Of a stretch of DNA of 21,163 bases, positions 1 through 6,228 are shown one piece after another (within the stretch, counting starts at the first letter, position 1; each line of letters begins with the position of its first letter). Where the stretch lies: contig PCVV01000012.1 of the NCBI GenBank assembly GCA_002762735.1, positions 1 to 21,163 of the forward strand, given 5' to 3'. A program made the position numbers and the translations under genes. A model generated the notes under the pieces. The model saw nothing but the letters and a program-made list of their open reading frames with translations, was not told the DNA's origin and searched no databases. Origin of the DNA: Candidatus Pacearchaeota archaeon CG11_big_fil_rev_8_21_14_0_20_30_13. Its GTDB lineage: Archaea; Nanobdellota; Nanobdellia; Pacearchaeales; GW2011-AR1.

Positions 1-60
1 AGACCTGAACAAATTTAAAATCGTTTTTCACTTTGTTAATTCTTTTCTCAATTTCCCTTA

Positions 61-1677
61 TTAGCTCAAACTTTCCATATAATCTGGAAGTCTTCCAAGA
101 TCATTCATCCTTCCTTTTTTTGAAGGCTTTGAAGCAATTACATCATCAATTCTCAAAATCATTGTTGCAACATCTGTGGCTGAATTAATTGCTTGAACTT
201 TTATTTTTGCAGGTTCAATTATTTTTGAGTTTAAGACATTTTCAACTTTATTTGTAAAAAGATTTAATCCTGCATTCATCTCTCCAGCGTCGTGTCTTGC
301 TTTTAGTTCAGTTAAAACATCTATTGGATCAATACCTGCATTTTCAGCAAGAGTGATGGGAATAAACTCCAACGCATTTGCAAATTCTTCAACTGCAAGT
401 TGTTCACGTCCGGCAAGAGTTTGACCAAACTCTCTTAATCTTTTTGCAATTTCAATTTCAATTGCACCTCCTCCAGGAACTACAAGTCCAGTTTCAAGTG
501 CACTTGCAATATCTAAAAGTCCATCAAGAAGAGCACGACCAATTTCATCCACCACATGTTTTGTTCCACCATGGACAAGAATCGTAACTAATTTGGGATT
601 TTTACAATTTTTCAAATAAGTCATAGGCTCACCACTTACTTTTATCTCTTCAACTTCTCCAGCTTCTCCAAGTTCAACGGAATTTATTTCATTTAAATTA
701 GAAATTATTTTTGAATCAGTTGCTTTAGAAATTCTTTCAAGGTCAGTTCTCCCAACTCTCCTACAAGCATAAACCCCAGATTTTGAAAGCAAATATCTTG
801 CAAAATCGTCAATTCCTTTCTGACAAAATAAAACATTGCATCCAGTCGAAATAATTTGTTCAACCATATGTTTAATTGATTTCTCTTCTTCATCTAAAAA
901 GTTTTGCAATTCTGAATGACTTGAAATTGAAATCTTTGTATCCACCTCTGGCGTTTTAATTTCAAGAGGGAAATCAATAACTAATATTTTTGAGTTAAAT
1001 ACTTTCTGAGGCATATCTTTAGAAATTCTTTCTTTATCAATTATAATTCCTTTAATAAGTTTAGTATCCTTTATCCCTTCTCCCACAACCTTTTCAATTT
1101 TGACATCTTCCCTATCTACTTTGTTATTTGTTTGGACAATTTTAACCGCCCTAACCAAAATTTCAGAAAATCTCTCTTTTTCATCTTCAGCACCTTTACC
1201 AGTCATCGCAGTCATGGCAATTTGTTTCAATAAGTCTTCATTTTCAGGAGAAACTTTTAGAGAGATCTCTTTTAAGATTTCTTGTGACTTCTCTTGAGCA
1301 ATTCGATATCCTTTAACAATGACTGTTGGATGAATCTTTTTATCTAAAAGTTTTTCTGCATTTTCTAGAAGTTTTCCGGCAATCATAACCGAAGTTGTAG
1401 TTCCATCTCCAACTTCTTTTTCCTGAGTTTTGGCAATTTCAACCATCATTTTTGCTGCAGGATGCTCAATTTGCATTTCATCTAAAATTGTAACCCCATC
1501 ATTTGTAACAATTATTTCATTAGTAGGACTAACAAGCATCTTATCCATTCCTTTTGGGCCAAGAGTAGTCTTCACAACCTCTGATACAAGCTTTGCAGCA
1601 AGAATATTGTTCCTCTGTGCATCTCTTCCAATTGTTCTCTCCACATTCTCAGACATAAAATCCCCTTTGTTTACCAT
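61..1677 (-). CDS. ths: Thermosome subunit (group II chaperonin)
   Basis: ATP-driven cytosolic chaperonin subunit that assembles into a double-ring folding chamber. The family signatures are present in order: GPKGMDKM (about 40-47), NDGVTIL (59-65), GDGTTT (90-95), an apical/lid region around 240-280, VVPGGGAIE (399-407) and NAGIDPIDVL (446-455). At 538 residues it is near family length. It lacks the Gly-Gly-Met-rich tail of many thermosomes and ends in DYMESLS. Two starts are possible. The ATG at 1677 lies about 26 bases from a TATA box at 1699-1707, the spacing seen at other leaderless genes here. An ATG at 1656 (MSENVERT) has a GGGG just before it. I keep 1677 on promoter spacing. It is divergent from the gene at 1755. 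Identity is certain; only the start is in doubt. Confidence 0.97.
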   Translation of the reverse strand: MVNKGDFMSENVERTIGRDAQRNNILAAKLVSEVVKTTLGPKGMDKMLVSPTNEIIVTNDGVTILDEMQIEHPAAKMMVEIAKTQEKEVGDGTTTSVMIAGKLLENAEKLLDKKIHPTVIVKGYRIAQEKSQEILKEISLKVSPENEDLLKQIAMTAMTGKGAEDEKERFSEILVRAVKIVQTNNKVDREDVKIEKVVGEGIKDTKLIKGIIIDKERISKDMPQKVFNSKILVIDFPLEIKTPEVDTKISISSHSELQNFLDEEEKSIKHMVEQIISTGCNVLFCQKGIDDFARYLLSKSGVYACRRVGRTDLERISKATDSKIISNLNEINSVELGEAGEVEEIKVSGEPMTYLKNCKNPKLVTILVHGGTKHVVDEIGRALLDGLLDIASALETGLVVPGGGAIEIEIAKRLREFGQTLAGREQLAVEEFANALEFIPITLAENAGIDPIDVLTELKARHDAGEMNAGLNLFTNKVENVLNSKIIEPAKIKVQAINSATDVATMILRIDDVIASKPSKKGRMNDLGRLPDYMESLS

Positions 1678-1698
1678 TTAATTTGAACTTATATCAAT

Positions 1699-1707
1699 TA
1701 TTTAAAG
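1699..1707 (-). promoter_or_regulatory. TATA box of the thermosome gene
   Basis: On the minus strand the site reads CTTTAAATA. Its centre is about 26 bases upstream of the ATG at 1677, which predicts a leaderless or nearly leaderless transcript. Confidence 0.6.
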
Positions 1708-1725
1708 ATTGTTACAACAGAAGAA

Positions 1726-1735
1726 TATTTAAAAT
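1726..1735 (+). promoter_or_regulatory. TATA box of the gene at 1755
   Basis: TATTTAAAAT, centred about 25 bases before the ATG at 1755. It forms a divergent promoter region with the thermosome TATA box and supports 1755 as the start rather than upstream in-frame codons. Confidence 0.6.
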
Positions 1736-1754
1736 AAAAATTCATATTATTTTC

Positions 1755-2261
1755 ATGTCAGAGCAAGATGAGGTGTACTCAAGTAAGATTTCCTACAAAG
1801 GTTATTTTACCTTTAGAGATTTTTATCAGTTTTGTTATAATTGGTTATCCGAAGAGGCCGGCCTAACTGTTGAAGAAACTGAGTACGGAGAAAAGATTGC
1901 AGGGCCAACAAAAGAAATAAAGTTCAAATGGGCTTGCACAAAAGAAGTAACTGATTATTTTCAATTTGAAATTAAACTAGATTTTAGAATAGATCAATTG
2001 GCAGAAGTTGAAATAAATAAAGGTGGGACAAAAGTTAAGACTAATAGTGGTTCAGTTGCTATTAAATTAAAGGCCTCCTTGGTTAGAGATTACGAAGGAA
2101 AGTTCGAAACTTCTTCAAGAATGAAACTTTGGAGGGGAATTTATGAAAAATGGATCATTTCTCAAAGAGTAGCAGAGTTTGAGGACAAACTTTCAGGAAT
2201 GGCAGACGAATTTTTAGGTCAAGCAAAATCCTTTCTAGATTTAGAAAGTGCAGAGAAGTAA
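1755..2261 (+). CDS. Conserved-looking hypothetical protein (168 aa)
   Basis: I do not recognise this 168-residue cytosolic protein. It begins MSEQDEVYSSKISYKG and has no signal peptide or membrane segment. The first 115 residues look like alternating beta strands rich in Lys/Glu (KEIKFKWACTKEVTDYFQFE, then VEINKGGTKVKTNSGSVAIK). A helical C-terminus follows, with an aromatic stretch MKLWRGIYEKWI. The beta-rich body with a long terminal helix would suit a lipid- or ligand-binding fold, but that is only a guess. The start is set by the TATA box at 1726-1735; the frame stays open upstream but those codons look non-coding. Codon use matches the neighbours. Confidence 0.85.
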   Translation: MSEQDEVYSSKISYKGYFTFRDFYQFCYNWLSEEAGLTVEETEYGEKIAGPTKEIKFKWACTKEVTDYFQFEIKLDFRIDQLAEVEINKGGTKVKTNSGSVAIKLKASLVRDYEGKFETSSRMKLWRGIYEKWIISQRVAEFEDKLSGMADEFLGQAKSFLDLESAEK

Positions 2262-2300
2262 AATTTTCTCTTTTAGATTATTTTACTTTTTTATACAAAA

Positions 2301-2308
2301 TTTTATAT
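2301..2308 (+). promoter_or_regulatory. TATA box of the gene at 2332
   Basis: TTTTATAT, centred about 27 bases before the ATG at 2332. It selects that ATG over an in-frame start about 84 bases upstream. Confidence 0.5.
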
Positions 2309-2331
2309 GCTCTTTATTGAATCTTTTTAAG

Positions 2332-2652
2332 ATGGTTGACAATATGTACAATGTAGTCTTTGAATATACAAAAGAAGTTAAAGGATACAAAGGAATGATT
2401 TTCTACACCTCATTTGCAGATGAAAAAACTTTCGAAAAAGGGTATTCTCCTAGTTTACAGAAAAAACAGAAAGTGATTGCAAAAGGAGTGACTCCAGAAG
2501 AAGCAGTTAAGACCGCAGATAGAACACCCTACGAGTGTAAAATAAATGCTGCTTTCCAAGATGCTATTGATTTAAATACTGGAAAAATAAATCCAAAAAT
2601 TCTTGAAAAGAGAGTTGCAACAGTAATAATGGCAGAAGAATTGAAAGATTAA
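2332..2652 (+). CDS. Hypothetical protein (106 aa)
   Basis: Small soluble protein of unknown function, MVDNMYNVVFEYTKEVKGYK onward. It has no signal peptide, membrane segment or metal-binding motif that I can see. A beta-rich N-terminal half (YNVVFEYTKEV, KGMIFYTSFADEKTF) is followed by a linker with basic residues (KKQKVIAKGVTPEEAV) and a helical end. TPEEAVKTADRTPYECKINAA has the look of a small alpha/beta domain, but I cannot name a family. The promoter favours the ATG at 2332; an ATG at 2344 is the alternative. A separate TATA box before each neighbour suggests monocistronic transcription. Confidence 0.75.
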   Translation: MVDNMYNVVFEYTKEVKGYKGMIFYTSFADEKTFEKGYSPSLQKKQKVIAKGVTPEEAVKTADRTPYECKINAAFQDAIDLNTGKINPKILEKRVATVIMAEELKD

Positions 2653-2672
2653 CTTAAAAAAGCATCCCTAAA

Positions 2673-2680
2673 TTTTTATA
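2673..2680 (+). promoter_or_regulatory. TATA box of the gene at 2704
   Basis: TTTTTATA, centred about 27 bases before the ATG at 2704; a leaderless arrangement. Confidence 0.55.
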
Positions 2681-2703
2681 AACTTCTTTTTTATTAAGAT
2701 TTT

Positions 2704-2961
2704 ATGGAAGAATTAACTATTTCTTATAATGGTTTGTCATATTTAATTTTGGGAAGTGATGAAGATTCTGGAGCCCTATTAGAAACAAACAGCGAATGTA
2801 TAAATTATTTGTTAAGCTATTGTAACCCAATTAAGATTAAGTTTGATGAAACTATTGGAAACAATAAATTTTCAGAAGAAGATAAAAAGATGTTCGAAAA
2901 GGTCATTTCAAACTACAACAATTTAAAAAATTTAGAATCAGCCTTAAATAAATCGCCATAG
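2704..2961 (+). CDS. Hypothetical acidic small protein (85 aa)
   Basis: Eighty-five residues, MEELTISYNGLSYLILGSDE onward. A short beta-hairpin-like start is followed by an acidic stretch with two Cys (SECINYLLSYC) and a helical Lys/Glu/Asn-rich C-terminus. No membrane segment or recognised motif. The ATG fits the TATA spacing seen across the window, and codon use resembles the neighbouring genes, so I think it is expressed. No function can be assigned. Confidence 0.7.
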   Translation: MEELTISYNGLSYLILGSDEDSGALLETNSECINYLLSYCNPIKIKFDETIGNNKFSEEDKKMFEKVISNYNNLKNLESALNKSP

Positions 2962-2963
2962 AA

Positions 2964-2973
2964 ATATTTAAAT
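2964..2973 (+). promoter_or_regulatory. TATA box of the gene at 2996
   Basis: ATATTTAAAT, centred about 28 bases before the ATG at 2996. It favours that ATG over the in-frame TTG at 2981. Confidence 0.55.
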
Positions 2974-2995
2974 AGAAAATTTGCGACTGTTTATC

Positions 2996-4369
2996 ATGAA
3001 AAAAATATATCTCCTTTTTATTTTAGCTTTTTTTATAATTCAACCTGTTTTTGCAATTAATATAAATGTCCAGAAACTTTCTGATCAAGAAGTTATGATT
3101 GTTGGCTTGAACGATCCCGCAACTTTCAGATTAAATGTTACAAATAACGGACCTTCAGATACTTTCGCATTTTACACTTTTTTCAGCCCACTTCTCTCTC
3201 CAAATGAATCTATACAAATAAACTCTAAAGAATCAAAAATAGTTGAGTTAAAAATTGCCCCAAGGAGTGATTTAAAATTGAGAGGATATGTTACATTTAG
3301 TTATTTTATTCAAGGAAAAGATAAATCCGAGATTGAACAAAAATTAAATGTAAAAATAATTGAATTAGGAGAAGCATTCAAACTTGGAGCAGATTCAATA
3401 AATCCGGAATCAAGTTCCATTAATATTTTCTTGAACAATGAAGTAAACTTTGAATTCAAAAATTTGAAAGTTCATTTTTCTTCACCTTTCTTTGAATTAG
3501 ACAAAATAGTAAATGTGTCTGCTTACGAAAAGAAAAATTTCAACAATATTAAATTAGCTAAAGAAGATTTCTCAAAACTCACCGCTGGATTTTACACTCT
3601 TGGTGCAGATGTTGAGGTGAGGGATATTTCTGCACATATTGAAGAAAGTATAAATTTTAAGGAAAAGAATATTTTAAAGGAAGAAAGAAAAGATTATGGG
3701 TTAATTGTTTCTACAACTATAATTGATAAACTAAATGAAGGGAATACAATTCAAGAATCAACCATAATGGTTAAAAAGAATATTATCTCGAGGGTTTTTA
3801 CAACATTTTCTCCAGAACCAACTCTTGTTGAAAGGAATGGTTTCATTGTAAATTATGTTTGGAATAAGCAGATAAGTCCAGGAGAATCTTTTGAAGTTCA
3901 AGTAAAAACAAATTGGTTAATTCCATTTTTAGTTATCTTCTTAATCTTAGTTACGATAATTCTTTCAAAGAAATATTCTGAAACAGATTTGGTTATAAGA
4001 AAGAGAGTCGGATTCATAAATGCAAAGGGTGGAGAATTTGCACTTAAAGTAATGATTAATGTTGAATCAAGAAGATTTGTGGAGAATGTTAAAATCTTCG
4101 ATAGATTACCTCCATTAGTTAAAATTTATGAGAAATTTGGGGGAGATCTTCCAAAAAGATTCAATAAGACAAAGAGAGTTTTCGAATGGGAATTGGGTAA
4201 TTTAGATGGAGGAGAAAGAAGAATGTTCTCATATGTTATTTATTCTAAGGTTGGAGTTTTGGGTAGATTTGCCCTTCCAGCAGCTTATTCTATGTTTGAA
4301 AGGGAAGGAAAGCAAAAAGAAGTTACTTCAAACAAGGCATTTTTCTTGGCTGATCAAAAGAGTGATTAA
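2996..4369 (+). CDS. Exported, membrane-anchored protein with Ig/NEW3-like ectodomain and cytosolic DUF11-like domain
   Basis: A 457-residue type I membrane protein. Residues 1-20 are a signal peptide (MKKIYLLFILAFFIIQPVFA). Residues 21-306 are a beta-rich extracytoplasmic region resembling NEW3/CARDB-type sandwich domains (FRLNVTNNGPSDTFAF, then ESKIVELKIAP). Residues 307-324 form one membrane helix (WLIPFLVIFLILVTIILS). Residues 325-457 would face the cytosol and look like a DUF11/conserved-repeat domain: RFVENVKIFDRLPPLV, FEWELGNLDGGERRMFSYVI. That domain type is usually extracellular, so its position here is odd. The family assignment comes from sequence pattern only. The start is ATG 2996; the longer reading from TTG 2981 would disturb the signal peptide. 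Likely role: cell-surface structure or sensing. Confidence 0.8.
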   Translation: MKKIYLLFILAFFIIQPVFAININVQKLSDQEVMIVGLNDPATFRLNVTNNGPSDTFAFYTFFSPLLSPNESIQINSKESKIVELKIAPRSDLKLRGYVTFSYFIQGKDKSEIEQKLNVKIIELGEAFKLGADSINPESSSINIFLNNEVNFEFKNLKVHFSSPFFELDKIVNVSAYEKKNFNNIKLAKEDFSKLTAGFYTLGADVEVRDISAHIEESINFKEKNILKEERKDYGLIVSTTIIDKLNEGNTIQESTIMVKKNIISRVFTTFSPEPTLVERNGFIVNYVWNKQISPGESFEVQVKTNWLIPFLVIFLILVTIILSKKYSETDLVIRKRVGFINAKGGEFALKVMINVESRRFVENVKIFDRLPPLVKIYEKFGGDLPKRFNKTKRVFEWELGNLDGGERRMFSYVIYSKVGVLGRFALPAAYSMFEREGKQKEVTSNKAFFLADQKSD

Positions 4370-4386
4370 GATTTCAAATTAGAAAC

Positions 4387-4394
4387 ATTTAAAT
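4387..4394 (+). promoter_or_regulatory. TATA box of the gene at 4418
   Basis: ATTTAAAT, centred about 27 bases before the ATG at 4418. Confidence 0.55.
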
Positions 4395-4417
4395 TTTCTT
4401 AGGAAGATAATAATAAG

Positions 4418-4708
4418 ATGTCAGCTGAAAAATTAGAATTCCTTGTAGTTGTTGTTCCTGGTTTAGTGAAATCCGATTCATTAGAACATTTCCATGAAAT
4501 AGCAAAACTTGGAACAGATCTTTCTGAGGAGATAAAAAATGCAACTCATAAGTGCAAATCAATAACTCAAATTGAAGGGCATCAAGCTTCAATTATAGGG
4601 CTAAAAATGATGGGCTATATTTCTGTTAAGAACATTGAAGTAACTTATTTATCTAAAGGAGAAACTCATAAAAAAATTTATTCTAAGGAAAAATTTTATG
4701 AATTATAA
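4418..4708 (+). CDS. Hypothetical protein (96 aa)
   Basis: Small, probably soluble protein of unknown function beginning MSAEKLEFLVVVVPGLVKSD. It could form a beta-alpha-beta unit: the hydrophobic strand EFLVVVVPGLV, a helix (EHFHEIAKLGTDLSEEIKNA), then strands (SKGETHKKIY). The hydrophobic run is too short for a membrane helix. Two His and one Cys fall near KNATHKCK, with no clear metal motif. The start is fixed by a TATA box about 27 bases upstream. The next feature downstream is tRNA-Tyr on the same strand. Confidence 0.75.
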   Translation: MSAEKLEFLVVVVPGLVKSDSLEHFHEIAKLGTDLSEEIKNATHKCKSITQIEGHQASIIGLKMMGYISVKNIEVTYLSKGETHKKIYSKEKFYEL

Positions 4709-4769
4709 TTAAGACATTAAAGATTCATGAAGGAATGAAAGAATAGCTCCCTAATTATTTCATCCAAAC

Positions 4770-4778
4770 TTTTAAAAA
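4770..4778 (+). promoter_or_regulatory. TATA box of tRNA-Tyr
   Basis: TTTTAAAAA, centred about 30 bases before the mature tRNA 5' end, leaving a leader of a few bases for RNase P-type processing. Confidence 0.5.
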
Positions 4779-4803
4779 CAAATTATTCTTGAACTTTTCA
4801 TAA

Positions 4804-4958
4804 CCACCCATAGCTCAGTGGTTAGAGCGCCTGGCTGTAGATAATCTAAGGTGGAGAGTCAATTTCGACATTCTATGAAACCCCAAAAGCCGGTAAATCG
4901 CGTGGCAAGTTAATAAGCAGTGCCCGGGAGATCCCCAGTTCGACTCTGGGTGGGTGGA
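4804..4958 (+). tRNA. tRNA-Tyr (GTA) with an intron
   Basis: The acceptor stem 4804-4810 pairs perfectly with 4951-4957, with A73 at 4958. D stem: 4813-4816 with 4825-4828. Anticodon stem: 4830-4834 with 4924-4928 (one G-U). The five-base variable loop is 4929-4933, and the T arm is 4934-4950 with loop TTCGACT. The anticodon GTA is at 4837-4839. C1-G72 is the archaeal/eukaryal tRNA-Tyr identity pair. The exons are 4804-4840 and 4923-4958, 73 bases when joined. CCA is not encoded. A strong terminator-like hairpin begins five bases downstream. Confidence 0.95.
4841..4922 (+). other. Archaeal tRNA intron, 82 bases, at position 37/38
   Basis: The boundaries follow from a bulge-helix-bulge. CTGT at 4835-4838 pairs with GCAG at 4917-4920 (one G-U). 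The three-base bulges are 4839-4841 and 4921-4923. Cutting after the second base of each bulge releases 4841-4922. This is the canonical position for archaeal splicing endonuclease. The intron-side second helix is weak. I found no box C/D motifs in the intron. Confidence 0.85.
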
Positions 4959-4962
4959 TAAA

Positions 4963-5001
4963 AGAGTATCCGACGAAAAAAATCGGATACTCTACTTTTT
5001 T
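4963..5001 (+). terminator. Hairpin plus T-tract after tRNA-Tyr
   Basis: A perfect 11-base-pair inverted repeat (AGAGTATCCGA at 4963-4973 with TCGGATACTCT at 4983-4993), a nine-base A-rich loop, then ACTTTTTT ending at 5001. This has the form of a bacterial intrinsic terminator. Archaeal terminators are usually T-runs alone, so it may also be a processing or stabilising element, or part of a small RNA. Confidence 0.65.
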
Positions 5002-5084
5002 AAAAATTATTTTTTCTGAAAATTACCTTTTTAAATGTTTTTATAGACGATGAATTTGGACATATTCCCAAAATAATAGAAGAA

Positions 5085-5094
5085 TTTATATACT
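5085..5094 (+). promoter_or_regulatory. TATA box upstream of the short ORF at 5120-5229
   Basis: TTTATATACT. Its centre is about 30 bases before an ATG at 5120, slightly more than the usual spacing here. It indicates that the short acidic ORF is transcribed. Confidence 0.45.
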
Positions 5095-5119
5095 ATTTTC
5101 TTTTTAAAAAAATATAAAA

Positions 5120-5229
5120 ATGAGGTACAAGTAAGACTTGTAAACTACAAAAAGATGGGTGTTGACAAAGGTTTTTCGGAAGACGACGACTTTGAATCGA
5201 ACATTGATGATCTTAACTTAGACGATTAA
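5120..5229 (+). pseudogene. Short acidic ORF, probably frame-disrupted near its start
   Basis: The promoter-proximal ATG at 5120 gives only M-R-Y-K before TAA at 5132-5134. One base out of phase, an open frame runs to TAA at 5227-5229. Its first ATG is at 5155 and encodes 24 residues (MGVDKGFSEDDDFESNIDD and five more, LNLDD). One extra base near codon 4-5 would join the parts into a 36-residue protein with a basic N-terminus (RYK, VRLVNYKK) and an acidic tail. The terminal TAA overlaps the stop of the convergent protease gene by four bases, like other gene ends here. Options are a real indel, an assembly error, translational frameshifting, or simply a 24-residue ORF from 5155. Function unknown. 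Confidence 0.4.
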
Positions 5230-6143
5230 TTTTCGGATAAAGTTGTAAGAATTAGCTGATTATTTGCTAGGGACAGCTCGCTTTCAGGAGTTGAAATAGC
5301 AATATTTAAATTTTTTATATCTCTTTTTGAAACCCAAATATTACTAAGAAAAATACTCAATCCATATCCAATTTTTATTTCTTTAATATTCATCTCTTTA
5401 ATCAATTCATCATCTCCATAAATTTTAAGTTTTCCATCTGCTGAATCTTTTAATCCTATATTTTTTATTGAAAGATTTACATTCAAGTATCTTCCGGACA
5501 TTGAGGCAGAAACATTCTCAAGTTTAAGATCTGAAAGTTCAGGAAAACTATAGAGCGTGTCTATTTTGTCTTTAATTTCATTTCCAATAGTTTGAGAGCA
5601 TTTACTAATTGGGTACATTATATTATTTCTGTTTTCCGAATGATCAAATCCAAGAACATGAAGAAGTTCGTGAATCTCAACGTTCGGTCTTTCACAAGAG
5701 GATTCTCTTAATAGAAGAATTTTTCCACTGAAAATCACATCAAAATTTTCTCCAGAACTAATCTTTACAGGCCCCCCTTCTCCAGCAATAAACATCCCAT
5801 TCTCTGTAGTTTTGGACTCTTCTTCGCAACTAATTGTTATCTCTTCATTCTCTTCAACGGGATAAAATTTTAGAACAGTTACATTTTGCATAAAATCAAA
5901 AGCACTGATCATCTCACTTTTCTTTTGAAGTGAACAACTTGGTTCAATCTTATATGAAATCTCTGAACTCGAAAATCTCATATTTGGATAAAACTGCATA
6001 TTATTTGAGAGATTACCCACATTAAACTCTGGATTTTTATTTGCTCCAAATTGGACTTCATTAAAAGGTAAAAACCAATATCCAAAAAATAAGGCTATTA
6101 AAAAGATTCCCACAATTCCCAAACCTACTTTTTTCCAAGACAT
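5226..6143 (-). CDS. Membrane-anchored matrixin-like zinc metalloprotease
   Basis: A 305-residue protein. An N-terminal membrane anchor (about 6-24, VGLGIVGIFLIALFFGYWF) probably holds the rest outside the cell. The metzincin zinc motif HELLHVLGFDH (158-168, HExxHxxGxxH) is complete, with Glu159 as catalytic base. A Met-turn follows at N174-I-M-Y-P178. The short spacing resembles matrixins or archaemetzincin-like peptidases. Residues about 200-300 look like a CARDB-type beta sandwich (VNLSIKNIGLKDSADGK, ending SLANNQLIL) that could bind substrate or the cell surface. I start at ATG 6143: a TATA box lies 25 bases upstream, and the reading frame further upstream overlaps the divergent gene's promoter. 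Substrate unknown. Confidence 0.88.
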   Translation of the reverse strand: MSWKKVGLGIVGIFLIALFFGYWFLPFNEVQFGANKNPEFNVGNLSNNMQFYPNMRFSSSEISYKIEPSCSLQKKSEMISAFDFMQNVTVLKFYPVEENEEITISCEEESKTTENGMFIAGEGGPVKISSGENFDVIFSGKILLLRESSCERPNVEIHELLHVLGFDHSENRNNIMYPISKCSQTIGNEIKDKIDTLYSFPELSDLKLENVSASMSGRYLNVNLSIKNIGLKDSADGKLKIYGDDELIKEMNIKEIKIGYGLSIFLSNIWVSKRDIKNLNIAISTPESELSLANNQLILTTLSEN

Positions 6144-6162
6144 TCTTATTAAAGGGAATTTT

Positions 6163-6173
6163 CTTATATAAAA
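6163..6173 (-). promoter_or_regulatory. TATA box of the metalloprotease gene
   Basis: TTTTATATAAG on the minus strand, centred about 25 bases from the ATG at 6143. It decides the start against a longer in-frame reading to 6299. Confidence 0.65.
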
Positions 6174-6197
6174 CTTCTTTAAGTTCAAATCCAACAA

Positions 6198-6205
6198 TTT
6201 ATATA
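6198..6205 (+). promoter_or_regulatory. TATA box of the gene at 6229
   Basis: TTTATATA, centred about 28 bases before the ATG at 6229. It lies back to back with the metalloprotease promoter. Confidence 0.6.
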
Positions 6206-6228
6206 AAGATTTTAACCCTTGAGAAATA

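Noticed and set aside
1..60. Minus-strand open frame (REIEKRINKVKNDF) running off the window edge after the thermosome stop
   Set aside because: Looks protein-like but has no plausible start codon after its last upstream stop and is too short to support.
378..1681. Several plus-strand open frames opposite the thermosome gene
   Set aside because: They are antisense shadows of a strongly conserved coding frame, with no promoters and low-complexity translations.
4841..4922. Guide-RNA motifs (box C/D) hidden in the tRNA-Tyr intron
   Set aside because: No RUGAUGA-like box C with a matching CUGA box D was found; the CTATGAAA stretch is not close enough.
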